Source: Plecoglossus altivelis (taxonomy: Eukaryota > Chordata > Actinopteri > Osmeriformes > Plecoglossidae). Taken from it: a stretch of 64,000 bases of DNA. The notes below the pieces were generated by a model. That model did not search any database. It saw only the letters and a program-made list of their open reading frames with translations, and was not told the DNA's origin. The position numbers and the translations under genes are program-made. Shown here in pieces: positions 26,890 through 40,949 of the stretch. The DNA is taken from positions 12,212,904-12,276,903 of the forward strand of contig BROE01000009.1 in assembly GCA_036571765.1 (NCBI GenBank), read 5' to 3'. Numbering within the stretch: the first letter of the stretch is position 1; every line of letters starts with the position of its first letter.

Positions 26890-29800
26890 GATGGAGCCAA
26901 GAGGATGTGGTAAAGAGGGTTTCTAATCTGGAAGAAGCCTTAGTAACTGAGGAAGAACTTAGATGCTAACTTAACTTTTTTTTCTGATAATTCTTTCCAG
27001 ATGCTAGATTAGAAACTGGCCTTGTCAGTTGTCCATCATAGCCCAGTGCTTGGGGGTCGAATTAATAAAAAAGATTAGGCTAAACAACTACAAATGTAAT
27101 TTCCATAATGTATTTTAGGTCTATTTCAGACCTGCAGTTACAATGACTCAGCTATAGCGTGTAGTTACCAAACGGTTGTGAGAACTTTGAAATCGCTGTC
27201 TTGGATGAAGACTTGCATTCTGACCTCTGGGTTGTTTGTGTGATAGAAATGCAAGCAAGCCACTGTTCAAAATGAAAGCACCTTTGGAGCATACTTGACC
27301 CTCCATCATTACTAATCAGAGCCCACACAGGGATGTGGAAGGTTAGTCTTCCAGTGGCTCTGCTCTGAGACAATGGCTGCCCCACCTTGTGACACAATAC
27401 CTGGGAACTCCTGGACGTCTGTGAATGGAGAGGATGAAGAAGATGAATAAAGAGATCAAAAGGTTAAGACCTCTTCTAAACAAAAAGCTGTTTCTGAATC
27501 TGAACAACTTCACTTGGAACCAGGAGCTGTTCTCTGAAGGAAAAAGATTTGGATTCAAAACTGCCCCGTTTGACGACCAAAGTAGAAGGCAAATAGATGC
27601 AATGTTTACATCCAGTTCCATGGGATCGTGACCGTCCACCACCTGCTCTCTCTTCCTCATTCCTGCACCTGTTGACTGAGTTACTGAGTTACAGTTTGTC
27701 AGTCGCATAGTGGAGTTATTGGAATGAAGTGAAGCAATCAGGCCGTGGTCGTTTTTCCTCTGCCGCGTGGTTTTGTCAGCTAGCGGACCTTGAATCACAC
27801 CTCAGCACCCTGGCTGATCTGCACACTGATCACCACGGTGTGGACAGATTCAGACAGAATTAGCTGTAGATTAGAGTTGACCGCAGAGGCCGATGAAACA
27901 TCGTATCTTCAGAAAAATGGTATGTGTCTGGCCACACGCACACAGACGCACACAAGTACAGCCTTATGTCTGTTCTGCAGCCTGTGAGTGCATTCCCTCA
28001 TGTCGACAATCTTCAAGCCAAGAGCTGTTGGCAGTCGGCTTGATAAAGACTACTTCTTTCCAGTCTGTTGGAAAGTAAAATGCATCACTTTGAGGTATTT
28101 TCATCCCTTTCAGAACAGAACCAGCCAATTCAAAATCTCCACTCAAACGTAGTCATATACTTTTGGAAGTTGTTGATTGTTGGGGAAATTGTCGTGTTTG
28201 GCTCAAGCATCTGGCAATGCAGGGATAACACAAATAGATGACCCATCTTTCCAAACTTTCCCTTGTTGAAGGAACTCTTGGAGGTTTCACAGAGAAGTCT
28301 CCCCCCAAGCTGAAAGAACCAGTGTGGTAATGACATTCCACATCCTACCATGCAGAGACAGAGACAAGATCCATCATCTGCACAGTTAATAATGAAAACA
28401 TCTCAACCACATCGCTGTTGCTTCCCGACCATCCTCCGCGCTCCCAGAATCAGGCTCCCCCTCTCTGTGGGATGGGCCAGCCTGCTCGCTGGATGATCTG
28501 CCCCCCCCCCCCGGGGGCTGACAGTAGGGGCCAATGGGCTCTCCGTGGTACGGTTACATCACATGGCGTTTAATGGTGATGAGATAGGCCTGTCACACCA
28601 GCCAACATCCTGACATCATGTCACATGCGAGCCTGCCCTGTGTTCACTGACACACATGTCCACGTCTCTCTGTCAGTCCTACTCTCACTCACACACTCTG
28701 TCGGTCTTCTTCATCTCTCTCTCTTTTTCTGTCTCACTCGCTGGCTATAATTCCTAGTTGTAACTGTGCAATACATTTGACTGGCAAACTGCCATGGTGG
28801 AACAGGAAACTCTACTCACTGACACACTTCCAAGTAGTAAGCAACTCTGTCCAACACTAAGTGAAACAGTATCAAATGTTTTTTCCAGTCATAATGTGAG
28901 AAAAGACTTTCCCTTCTGTTCTCGATACATCGTTTTCTCAGAGGAGCCTGAGGCATTGTTATTGCTAAGTAGCCTCTTTTATGGTTTACTGTTTATGATA
29001 AAACTGTTTACTTTACCGCAACCAGAAAGAGGTTTTGTTCTGGTAAATCTTGTCTGGTAAATCACAATGTCTAAAGGGCTGGGAAGCCCTTTAAAGATGA
29101 GGAAACCCTTGCCACTAAATTGAATAATCTACTAATAAACAGTGTGTGCATGGTTGTGCGTGAGTGTGCCTGCTGGGCCCTAGCCCACGGGGCTATATGA
29201 TGGGTACACCTCCCTGTCTATTCATTTGGCATGTATGGCTCAGGCTCACTCTGTAGACAAACGCAAACAAGAAGGTGTAGGAATATGATCCATGGCCAAG
29301 AAAAACCAAGTAGTCTGATCTAGGCAAATACATTTGTTTTGTCTGTGGAGGAGGGCATGACTGTGTAGATGCCCTGTGGTACAGGATAGTAACTGGAAGG
29401 AAAGTCAAATCAGGGCTCATAAGCTTGAATAGATTTAGAATTGAATGGAAATCAGGTAGGTGCCTCAACTTTCCATCATTGCAGCTGACAAGAACCCAGT
29501 CACCACTACAACCCCTACGGCTCTCTCTCAGGCACCATGCATTCTATTATCTGGTCATGGCCTGCCTGCGCTTCACACACATGTAGCAACCCTCTGAAGC
29601 TCCGACTTCAGAGGTAAAATGGGCATCGAGCCTGACCTGTGCCATGCATCCCAGGGTCCTAGCGCCCCCAGTTTGTCTCCTCATAATCCCCTGCAGTTAG
29701 GATATGCGACAGTCACCATACGCCACCTCCGACTCCAACTGCAATAAAGACCAAATTGGACTTTGGAAAATAGAATTGGATCCTTGGGTCCTTGCAATAT

Positions 29801-31276
29801 CCGCGGGCTTCTGTCTATTGATTGGCTAAATTAGCTGTCTCTGGCGGTTATCTGCCAGCAAAACAACAAAGGACAAAGACTGAATAGGTTACTACCTACA
29901 GGGGAAAGGATAGGGTACTCACGCACACACATACACACACACACGCGCACACACACACATACAAACACACCAAATGAAGGGTCATGGGTGTGATTGGAAA
30001 TTAGGCATCTGCAGCTGTGACAGATCCTGCAGAAGGCCTTCCACTTCACGGCTCTCCTGGCTACCTGACTTGTAGGTCCAAGCTAACAGGTTCCCATAAT
30101 GGAGCGAGACTGCTCCTGAAATGGAGCTGATGACTCAAGTGTATATCTGTGTGGAACAGTGACAATGCAGTGTACTTTATCTGTGGTGAGAGTGAAGAAC
30201 TAGACACACATTTCTGCACACAGAGACACACACACTCACAAATACACACATACACACCCTCATTTGTTATTATTTTTTGGGTAAAAACTGCTGCCATCAC
30301 ACTGGATGAAGAAATAAATGTTTCTTCAGCTTTAGGTCAGCGCTCAGCACCATGAGAGGGTATCTGGGGAGAGACAGACAGCCTCTGTTCCAAAACAGCA
30401 TCTGAAAGGGTTAATACATATCTTCTCTCATCTTCTCCTTACTCTAAAGATAATAAGACCACTTGGGACATATAGTATGACTCTTCAGAGACTGTCAAGT
30501 ATCAGGAATAGTTCAAAAATGCAAGAAAAATTTGTTCAGGAGAAATGCAAACTGGCCCCTTTCTTAGTCACTCGTTAATGAACTATTGGTTTTTCAAGTA
30601 CAAGATGAGTGATTCACTTGAACAAACAAGTGTTTAATCAAATTTCTGTCATAGATGGATGATGTAAATCAGGGATTCAAAGTAAATGCCATCGCATAAT
30701 CCTAAACCTTTATTGATTTAAAAATATTGAAATCCATTTCTTTAGGCCCTACACTCAAGGTAGGGTCTGCATTGACTAAATACTTTTTAAAGGGCTTTTC
30801 CTAAACATCCACACCATTATTATAGCAAACACGTTTGAGCTGTGCATTTCTTCTGAGTAGTCATTCAGTAGTGACATGATTAGGGAAGACCATCATGACA
30901 AAATAGAAAGTTGTGTCCGGTTCCTGTATCCAGGTTACTGATTGAAGGTGAAAACCAGGTTACATCCAAACGTCTAAGTCCACACACGTGCTTGTCTTGG
31001 TGTGGCGCTGGTGACAGAGTGCAGCTTTCATTGTCACCCTTTATGACCTTTGCATACCTGCACTAGGGCCCTGAATGATAGATCCCTTTCACATCAATTG
31101 TCCTGTCACAAGTCCTTCTAAATTGGTGCCTTCCTGCTTGAAAGAGTTTATTGTATGTACGAAGTACACTACAGTGGGATGCGTTTAGCAGAGCATTCTT
31201 CACAGAAGCATTTGCTCTTAACACTCCAGAGAAGAACCGATCACCAACACCATAACAGAGCCTAATGCCCTCAGGT

Positions 31277-31340
31277 ATCAGAATCAGTTTTTATTCGCCA
31301 TACAAGATACACAAGCACATAATTTACTGTGGCAGGGAAG
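31277..31340. repeat. degenerate dispersed repeat fragment
   Basis: atcagaatcagtttttattc followed by gccatacaagatacacaagc resembles a very common teleost interspersed repeat beginning with agaatcag-tttatt. Assignment is from memory and the family is not named. Confidence 0.4.
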
Positions 31341-31351
31341 TGCAAACATAG

Positions 31352-31354
<3 letters not shown>

Positions 31355-31389
<35 letters not shown>
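31355..31389. repeat. (AT)n microsatellite
   Basis: About 17 AT units next to the dispersed repeat fragment. Confidence 0.93.
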
Positions 31390-31392
<3 letters not shown>

Positions 31393-32120
31393 AACAAAGC
31401 AAGGTAAACAATAACCAATGTCCAAATGATCAGGGATCCTTGTCATCAAGTTTGTGGTACAACTAAGATGCACTCCAGCTAAATAAAATGAGAGGAATGG
31501 GCAGACATCTAGCAAATTGTACAGTCATTTTCCAGCTGTTTACTGTGCATGCTGGGTAACTGTTTGGATGAGTTGTATGTGAAGACTTAAATCTAGGTGT
31601 CATAAGCAGTCAAATCCAACATCGTGATTCAATGAATCGATCCTGAAAAGGGAAAATGCGATGAAAGATCAGAAGCATAAATGCACACACACACACGCAC
31701 GCACACACACACGCACGCACGTGTGCACACACCCTTTTCTCCTGGCTCAACACTGATGTGAACGGAGAGTGACTTGTCCAAGTCGATCTCCAACTAGAGC
31801 CAGAGAAGCACTCTGATGAAAGAAAATAAAACATACACACTGCTGTTTGATGCTCCCCAACTGTTTGGTTCAAAGATAAACCGACCCAAACAGTCACAGT
31901 CAAACACGTGTTGGCATACAAGCCTGCCAGTGTGGGCTTTTTCAGGGAATGTGACTCCTACAGACAGCCTATACGTTCGATTGTAACATCGCAATCCTCT
32001 GTCACTCTGAAGTATGAATTGACCCAATAGTAAACTCTTGATTTATACATCACGCGTTGTAGAACAAACATGAACACACCGTTGGTGTATTCGTCAGTGC
32101 GTTTGATCAGTAGATGGATG

Positions 32121-32121
<1 letters not shown>

Positions 32122-32153
<32 letters not shown>
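32122..32153. repeat. (GT)n microsatellite
   Basis: About 15-16 GT units at the edge of the CpG-rich segment. Confidence 0.93.
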
Positions 32154-32154
<1 letters not shown>

Positions 32155-32164
32155 ATGTGTGTCT

Positions 32165-32590
32165 GCGTGTGTGTAACGGAGCGGTGGACAGGCAGCCATC
32201 TGGCTGCGTGGGGAGATGAGAGGCAGCCGGCGGCAGGAGCGGAGAGACCTCTTCACGCCGGCCCAGCCCCGGTGTTTACCCTGCTCTCCGTGGAGACCGG
32301 GGCGCCTCGCTCTCCCTCCTCCAGCCTCCCTCCGCTCCACGCGGATGATGTCACTGGCAGGAAGGATGTTCATGTTTTCCATTAACGAGGGTTAGTTTGA
32401 GTGTAAGGCAGAAGGGGCGGGGCAGCGGGGCGGGTGGGGAGGGGGGGGTGGCAGCACGCGTGGTGATCCCCTGGAAGAAAGTGAGCTGGCTGAGCCCCTT
32501 AACACATGTGGAGAACCTCCGTCTGTAAAGTAAGAGCATAACCTGGGGACGGTTTGGCTTCCGCGGGGTGGGTGAAGCGTCCAAGATCTT
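32165..32590. promoter_or_regulatory. CpG- and GC-rich segment, candidate promoter
   Basis: This stretch is clearly richer in G+C and CpG than its AT-rich surroundings. It has a GGGGCGGGGC Sp1-type box near 32415 and a CRE-like TGATGTCA near 32347. No TATA box or exon was recognised. It may be a promoter or CpG-island enhancer of stxbp6, but it could serve a noncoding transcript on either strand. Confidence 0.35.
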
Positions 32591-33465
32591 GCGCAGCATT
32601 GAGAAAGGAGCTGGCTTTGTACCTTGTTGAGCAATCTCCTTGTTATTTTGAACGCCCGATGCCGTAGAAGGCTTGCTTTCATGCAGTGTTTTGCTTCTTT
32701 CATCGTGTGCTGCACACTGCTCTGCCTCTCCCCACAGGGTTGCAGCTGCCCAAATTCCCAGACTTGCGGGCAGGAAACAACTTCTGCTCTTCACCCCCTT
32801 TCCATTTGACCCCCCCCCCTTGATCCCAGCTGGTTTTTTCTCTGTTTTTCTCCCTCTGACACACACAGACATAAACATGGAAACACACACATGCAGTACA
32901 CACCACACACGCACGTACGCACACACACACAGCCACCATCGTGTGCACTAACCACACAGAGCTGCTGGAGACACTGAGTCAGAGTGAGTGTGCTCGGTCC
33001 ACGTGGGGGACAACGGAGACATTCAGTGCAATAGTACCTTCCCCCCAGTGGCCACACCTTCTGCTGCTGTCTCAACAAGCTCAGGGCTGGAGCCGCATGC
33101 GCTCATACAGGTCCAAATTTACAAGCTGTGGAAGGGCCGTTGTAAATCAGAGTACACAGTCAGGAGGTGGAGATAAAAAAGAAAGTCTCCCAAAGTCCCC
33201 CAGCGGTACAGTAACTCTTGTCAAATAGGAATTGCTTCGAATGAATGCTTTCCGCATGTTCAGCCAGATGGTTTGCCTGGTTTGTAATTGCATGAAAACA
33301 ACAACAAAAAAATTGCCCACGCATTAAAATGATCTCAAGGAAGCTTTGAAAACCATTACAGTACTGAGCAAATGAGCATTCCTATTTGATTTCTGGATGG
33401 TTCTGTGCCAAGTTACTGTCCCTAGTCAGTTTTTATTGGGTTCCTTTTTACATGAGATGAGGCTT

Positions 33466-33562
<97 letters not shown>
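33466..33562. repeat. (GA)n microsatellite
   Basis: Nearly pure GA tract of about 97 bases with two AAA interruptions. Confidence 0.95.
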
Positions 33563-33949
33563 CCCATCCAATGCCTTGCAGGCTGTTGGTATGGCAGAAG
33601 GCCATATGCACACATGCTGACAACACCTGGCTACTAGGAAGGCATTTGTGTAAACAATTTGCACTTTGACATCCATCATCTCATACTAAACTTGTGTTTA
33701 AAATAAGATTTTCCAAACATGTTTTTGAAGAAGTTAGAAACAAGTTTCTAAACAACTTGCGTTTAGAACAAGACTTTATATGAAGTTAATTGTCCACATT
33801 CCACATTAAGTTAATGTGGAAACATAGCAACACTTTTATCCTGCCCTAGAGAAACGTCCCACGTTTGCATTTAGAAGTACATGATGTTGTTTACACATCG
33901 TTTTCACGAAGTTTGTTGACCTTACCGTTGAAAAAAATGTACAAATAAA

Positions 33950-34272
33950 TCCCGTTGCGCTAACTCCCCACGTGATCGGTGGTTCGGAGCCCAGTAGTAG
34001 ACTGCTTGAACTGCAGGACTGCTACCGCTTTTCCACCGAGACGGCAGTTGTGGCGCGTGAACAGCAGCTTCACCGGAGACACTGTTGTGTTCACACGCAA
34101 CTCCGCAACGAGTCGAATTAGCAAACCACCGTGATGTCCAAACCGAAATGCTACCTTTTAATTTGAGTAGATAACAGTAACATAGCAGGACTGTTGAAAA
34201 GTTAATGGAGTGACACTCACAACATTTACCAAGGCTTGAAGCCACACGTGGAACCGTCGCTAAGGAATTGTG
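33950..34272 (+). promoter_or_regulatory. CpG-enriched segment with donor: candidate stxbp6 5' UTR exon and promoter
   Basis: About 20 CpGs occur within some 330 bases, in otherwise CpG-poor AT-rich DNA. A good splice donor (gtg|gtgagt at 34272/34273) closes the segment on the + strand. The first stxbp6 coding exon needs an upstream noncoding exon, and this could be it, with a 7.1 kb intron to 41402. There is no transcript evidence here, so this is an inference. Confidence 0.3.
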
Positions 34273-37200
34273 GTGAGTAGACAGATAAAGCGCACGAGCC
34301 CTCGACTTTTTTAGGGTGTTTCGTATCAAAACACTAAGTTGCAAGTTCCAATTTGCATATCGACTGTCATTGTAGTATGCTTTTGATAACTATTCCACTT
34401 CCAGTCCCACGATATTGAAAGTACTTCGTACGAATTGGTTCAGCGGCTGTGTTACACAAACACGCAGCCACCTGCTCTAGGTGCTTCGTGTTTTACTCTC
34501 CCTGTGTGCTTCAGAAACCCAAATTGACAAACATTTAAGACAACGTTTTGTATTCAGGACTGACTTACAATGCTTGTATTGCTTTGCTTCAAATATTGTT
34601 TAAGACGCCCCTTGGCTGCTGCCCAAGCACCACGCGAGTCGCTCACAATTTGAAATGGGCTGACATGGAGAGCCTAGTTTCTTAAGTTAAAATGGATTTT
34701 GCGATCATAGGTTATGTTAGACTGTCACTGATTGATGTTTTAATGATGTCGTCATCCTTATCAACATCTGCTCAAGACGTTCGTGACATTCCTTAATTTT
34801 CTGCACCACGCCTCCCACATTGTAAGGCACATTCTTTTTTTTTCCTGTTTCCATGTTTTGAGATTGTAGTATGATAAGAATACAAGGCTATCTGAACTAT
34901 CACGGTCCAAACTTGAAGAGTTTCTCTGGCTCTCAATGTTAATGTCAGACAGGCGTTGTCAATGCAAATGTAGGCAATTCACATCATTTCAGCCTAGTTT
35001 TGCACCTGTATCAAAGCTAAGCTTTTATTGTAATGGTTCTAAGTCTTTTTAATTAGTTATGTATATTTATTTGTTTATTATTTTGAATTTATAGTTTGAA
35101 GTCTAATTCATTTATATTATTAGCAAATTTGGGGCTATTACAACTACCACACCCTACTGTACTACAGAGTCATAATAGTCTCAATGAAATCATTTGTATT
35201 TGGCTTTGCTGCCACTGTACAATCAGGATATCCTATTGGAACTCATTTGCTTGAAGCACCGCATAGACCTGAGTGATTTTTCTTGACCAAAAACACAATA
35301 TTTACAAATCTATTGCTGCTATTGTATGGTTCAAACAATAGCCTTCTAGGCTGAGCTGAAACACAAGCAGTCTGTTTGCTCTGCTTTTAAGCCTGGGCTA
35401 TTGCATTGTGGGACGGAATTCGGTGTGCCTGCTGAAAGGCTGTGAGCAGCGTTAAATTAGCTATGAGTTGAAGAGACGGTCCAACCAGAGAATGGCTGTG
35501 CAGCTGTAGCATGCGGCCCTCACCTTGAATCAGGCTATGGAGATAGAGAATGAATTTGTCAAACATTTTGTTTCCATTTGCAAAACTGGAACGCGCCTGT
35601 AGTGTTGTCTGTGTTGGGACTGTCTCAGATACCCTCCCCTTCTCAAACCTTGTCTGCCTCCACCCACATGGAGTCTGAATTCAGCCAGCCTCAACATGTA
35701 GACAGGCTGTAATTTGTCCTTCAGTCAGGGAACCCACCCAGGTGCTGAAAGCCACCACAGCAAACACTCATAGGATAGGCTACACTTAGCCTATCAGCGA
35801 TGAGGAATTCATTCCACAAGTTGGAAGCAAATTGGTGGTAAGTTGTAGCTCAGTCATTACAGCGTAACTATTTTAAGATTTGGAGTGTGTGTGTGTGTTT
35901 GTGTGTGTGAAGTTATATCAAAAACAACTTCCATTAGTAGAGGGATTTGAACAACCACTCACAGACTATAGACTACTGAAGAATGACTCTGTTTGCTTGG
36001 TGCACCTCTACATCTGAGTGGTTTACCTCAGGGTGTGTTTATTTGAAGTCAAAGGTGAGGCAAAGCTATTTGGAATGTCAGGCAGTGCAGTGCCATTTCT
36101 CCGCTAGGCCTTCACCCCACTGCTTTGTCAGGTTGGATCTGGGCTCTCTGCCACATCTAACCTCTGTTTAGTCCTTCCCCATGTCTGATCACCTTAACTC
36201 CTTTAGCCTCCATGTCCTTGGACACCTTTTGAAATCCAGAAAAGGACCCTAACATACGGAGGTTCAGAAACGTACGTGACTCAGTACTTCAGGAAAGGCG
36301 ACATAGTTTGACATTCAACATGTCTGTACCCCTCTGTTTCCCCTCATGTTAACTATTCAGCAAATGAAGAGCAAAAGAGACACTCCTTTATCTGCTGCGA
36401 TAAGATCTTGGACCTAATGGGGACAGTTTTCTGTCCTCCGTGACTCATATAAGGGGAAAAGGGGAACAAAACAAGTGAAGCATTCTGATGAAACGTTCAA
36501 ATTGGGGAGTCTCTTCCCTTCGGCTGTGGGCTTTGCTAATGACATGAAGAAAAGGCATAGATGTGATCAAGCAGTTCAGCTTCAACAGTTTAACTATTAG
36601 GTTTTACCTACCAGAACTTGTTTGTCTAGGTCAGTTGTACTTTAACTGGTTTATTCAGTCTTGCTAGCTATTATACTACATTAAGTCCATGTGCCAACTC
36701 TGCCAGTACATCCTGAAACTTTAGCCTAGGCCTACATGTAAATGAGTTGTCACTAAAACAGGACTGTAACAGGATTCTCTGAATGTCTGTTGTGAAGCTG
36801 TTGTTGTTTTTCTGTTCAGACCAAGCCCACTGACGATCCCTCCCAAATGTTGTATTGTCATAAGATGCCAGGTGGTAACAAATGAGATCATTTGGAGGGG
36901 TAGAGGCGATAAAAATGGGGGTGTACATGAGTGGAGGGAATGAACTGTTCCTGGTGGTTGATTCTTGCCTAGCCTGAGCTTTGCTGTTCACTTGAGCCTC
37001 ACAGGCACATGGATGCTCCGCCCACCAGTTCTCTCTAGATGGAGAAGGCTTTGCCTGATTGGTCCACTGTGGTTTAGGATGAACAGGTTTTCCCGTTTAA
37101 CAGCCGAACTTTATTTGGCGTCCAGCCAAACCTCATGGAGGCTTATAAGATCCAGGCTTTCTTGGCAGTCCTGAGAGCAGATAGTAGAATGTCCCTGAAA

Positions 37201-38563
37201 GGAGCCCACCTGAAACCAGATAGAAACCTGGCATGCTGGTCTTTATTTACAAGAAATCTCAAATGACCTCGTGCTTGGCGTTTGGCTCTCGCGGCAGCCG
37301 GGACGAAGAGGATGCTGTCAGAGCGTGCTGGCTCAGACGGCAGAAAGCCAGCATGCCGCTGAACAATGTGGTCACTTCATCATTCACTAAAGGGCAAACA
37401 AGTAACAAGCCCCATCTGTGTTTACCTTGGTGTGGAATCACCTCGAAAACCCAAGTTGTTCCAGCAATTGCTCGTCCCTCTGTACACGTGAGGGAGGGGG
37501 GGGGCATTTTAGAAGGTCGCTCCGCGTGGATTCAAGATGATCCTGTCCTCACGTGAAAAGACTCTTGGGAGGCCTGAGAGGATGGGAAATGATTCATTCT
37601 TTATTTCATCATCACTAGCCAAATTGTACAGAGGAAAGGAAACAGAGCCCATTTCATTGCTCCAGCAGGGCCTCCAGAAGTGATGGAAGGAGGGTAAAGA
37701 GGGAGGATGGGAGGCCAAGGTCAGGCAAATGTGGGCAGAGAAAAGATACGAAAGGAGTGATCCTGCCAAGAAGGTTGCGATGTTTGTTTAAAATGCTACT
37801 GAAGCCAGATACTCCATCTTCCTACTAATGGCATAGTAAAACACTGCCCTCTCCTACCCATCCACAGGTTACTGTTTAGTTATTTCCACATACAGTATCC
37901 AGCTCTCAATATGTGGAAAACAGTTTAGAACACCGTCATCAATAACATGGGAGTTTTCCTTTGGGGCAGTTTTTCATCTGTTTTTCCACATCATTTTAGA
38001 CTGTAATTGTAACGATGTCTCATCTCTGTGCTTTTCACTCACTACTCAAGTACTGTAGAGGGTTTAACATGTGATATACCTTTGCAAGTGAACCCTGTAT
38101 GATTTATCAAGCACAGTAAGATCCTGTCTTCAAAACCAGGTGGTCCGATCCAAGAAAAGACCTTCTGTTTTCATTAATTGGTGATTTTCAGATAGATGCA
38201 GCCTATTCCTGAGCTGATTCGCTGCTCTGAGACATACTCACACACAGACAGAAAAACAGTGTGCACACTTACGTTATTGTACACACGCACACAGCACACA
38301 CAGCCTGAGGAGTAGCACTAATTCCCTACTGAGTGCAGGGTGTTCTCAAAGGAATGTGAAGGAAAGATAAGCTGTTGGATAGTGATTTCCCCTGCTTATC
38401 GCTGCCTCGCTGAGTCCAAACCGAGTTCTCGCTGAGTTCAAACACACATCCTCACACAAACAAGAACTGTTACACGACCACATTGGACAAGGCGACACTG
38501 GATGAGAGATAAAGTCATCGCGCCAGTGTCCTGCCAGGCAGCCTCTCTGCGGGCTAGAACTCA

Positions 38564-38727
38564 ACTCCCAGAACCCAGCTCCCGGAACCCAGCTCCCAGA
38601 ACCCAGCTCCCGGAACCCAGCTCCCAAAACCAAGAACCTAGCTCCCAGAACTAAACTCCCAGCTCCCGGAACCCAGCTCCCAGAGCCAAGAACCAAGATC
38701 CCAGCTCCCAGAACCTAGCTCCACCTA
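38564..38727. repeat. 14-bp minisatellite (cccagctcccagaa)
   Basis: About ten imperfect copies, some with G for A, some with extra bases. The minus-strand frame gives a low-complexity GSWVPGA-type peptide that is not a gene. Confidence 0.9.
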
Positions 38728-40949
38728 GCTCCATTTACATTGAATGTGCTTCAGTGAACTCAGACAAAACTAAATCTTCATGTACAGCATGGCTGCACAT
38801 TTCAGTGACCCAAAAGGGTACAGGATAAACGTTTAATGAACCTGATTCATTTCAGGGTTGAAGGTGAGGCCTTATTGACCCTTAGGACAGGGGGAGTTGC
38901 AGAAAACAAGGAGAGCACGAGGGTTCCATAATGGATTGCCATGACGATAGAACCTGCTGCAAGTAATTAGCCTGGCTGCATCTGTGGATGGTGAAGGAGA
39001 CATGGCTGCTCACTGACCACCTGCCTGCCATGCAAGAGATCTTCCATGCACTCTAATTGTTTGTAGCAGGTTCCTCTGAGTCTATTAGGAAAGGCAGGGG
39101 AGGAAACAAGAGGCAGATGAAGATACAGGAGGAGAGGCAGGACAAGATCAGATGATGAGAGGCAAGGCAGGGTAGAAGCCTCTTGAGGAAAGCACGGAGA
39201 GGCAGGAGAGGTAGGACTGGTGGGAGAGAGACGCAGTGAGCATGGAGATGATGTAGAAAGTGGCTGTGTTGCTTCTCAGCATGCTCTTTCAGCCGAACCC
39301 CCAGGAGATTTAAAAGCTTCAACTGAACACTTTTCACATTAACACAGTGGAGGAAGAGGGAGAGGGACTTATATTTGCGGCTAAGGAAGGTGCTGTTTTT
39401 GTGAGGCATTGGGTGGTTGAAAAAGTGGGTTGGGTGGGAAAAAAAAGCTGTGAGAAGTGAATGTTCACTGCTGAATAGACCTGCTGTGCAGGACTCACAC
39501 CGCCAGTCACAATGATTATGTTCCAATCCTGTTCCCTTAAGGCTCTGTCCTCAAGTCTTGTGCTTCAGTGAGCCACCTGATGGAGGATAGGGTCTCCCCT
39601 GTGCCTGGTGACAGCTTGGACAGAGCCAGGGGGGATCCTTCCATCCCAGCTGGAGCATGGTGGAAGTGAGCAGGAGGCTTGGCTGATTATACCCCACCGG
39701 AGAGAGCTTCTGCTGGGAAGACCTGATGCTCATCTCCCCCCTACCTTAGCCACCTCCTGTCGAGACGACGGAACCAGTGACCTTTCACTGATGCAGTCCT
39801 ATTATCCTCACATACTGTACCACGCAGATACAGAAACCACTGCAGCAGCATGGCTCAGATAACCATAGAGAAGTAGCCTTTTCCCCCTTTTCTCTCAAGA
39901 AATACCACACTGTGCTAATGGTTCCAAAAGCACTTTGAAGGCACCACCAACCATATCCTCCACTCTTAATGCTCATAAAGGGATGATAATCCCTTACAAA
40001 AAAATCTTTGTGCCCTAAGAGGTACTGCAAAAGTGGACTCCAGTTCCGAAATGATTGGCTGTTAAACGTAGTCCTTTTCACCTCGTGACAAAGTTAAGTG
40101 AACATCTGTCCATGCTGGGTCATCAGGGTGTCTGAGACGAGACTCTACATCTAGAGTCTAGTTGGCGTGTGTTTTTGAGCATTTTAGATAGAGCCATCGT
40201 TCATTAAACAATTGGTAGTATCGCGGAATGGTTGGGTAATATCCTATCCTAAGTTGGCCACAGCTAGATTGTCTTTTGATGCAGTGACATAAAGTAGCTT
40301 CATGTTATATCATTAGTATGTTCTTTTTTTCAAGTAAAAAAAATCATTTTTGACTCGTCCGTTGTAGTGAAATTTGCGAAAAGCGATCCCACTTTTTACT
40401 CTCTTCATGTAGTCTTCTTCATGTCCTTTAGTTTCACTGCCAAACAGTTGTTTGAAGCTTGCTGAACTATTTAGAAAGAAAGCAACTGAGTTGGGACTGT
40501 TTATTAGCAATCCAGTTTGATGAGGTCATCGTAGCTCAGCCTGAGTCGCTATGCCTCAGAGCTGAGTAATGGGGGTAGGACTCTAATGCTTGAAACTGAC
40601 AATTAGTTGGTTGCAACTGTGTTTGTGTGTGTGTGTGTGCGTGTGCGTGTTTGCGTGTGAAAGTCTGCGAGAGAATGATTAAACATCATAGTAGTCCTCC
40701 AGAGACGCTTTGGCCCAGTTAAACATCATTCTTTATGACCACATCTTACATTTAACCACAATTGGCTTTGCTTAAACACCGTTTTAGCTGACACCATAAT
40801 GCTCTACCACTAATACTTGGCCAGCGTAATGTGTCTGAGACCAGAGCCTTACATCAACAATGGTCACTGAGGAGGGACACACTATCAGCTGGAATGGGGA
40901 GACAAGGTTTCAAAGAAGTCATGAAAATGTAATGATCTGATCCTCTGTT

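Noticed and set aside
29659..29675. CTCF-like sequence (minus strand, ctgggggcgctagg)
   Set aside because: The GC-rich half fits but the CCA half of the motif is missing.
32351..32926. 191-codon minus-strand open frame
   Set aside because: It follows a GC-rich segment and a GT/CA tract, resembles no protein family and has no clear splice or start context.
40521..40560. tRNA-like gtagctcagcctgag segment
   Set aside because: No matching acceptor stem, anticodon arm or T-arm could be built around it.
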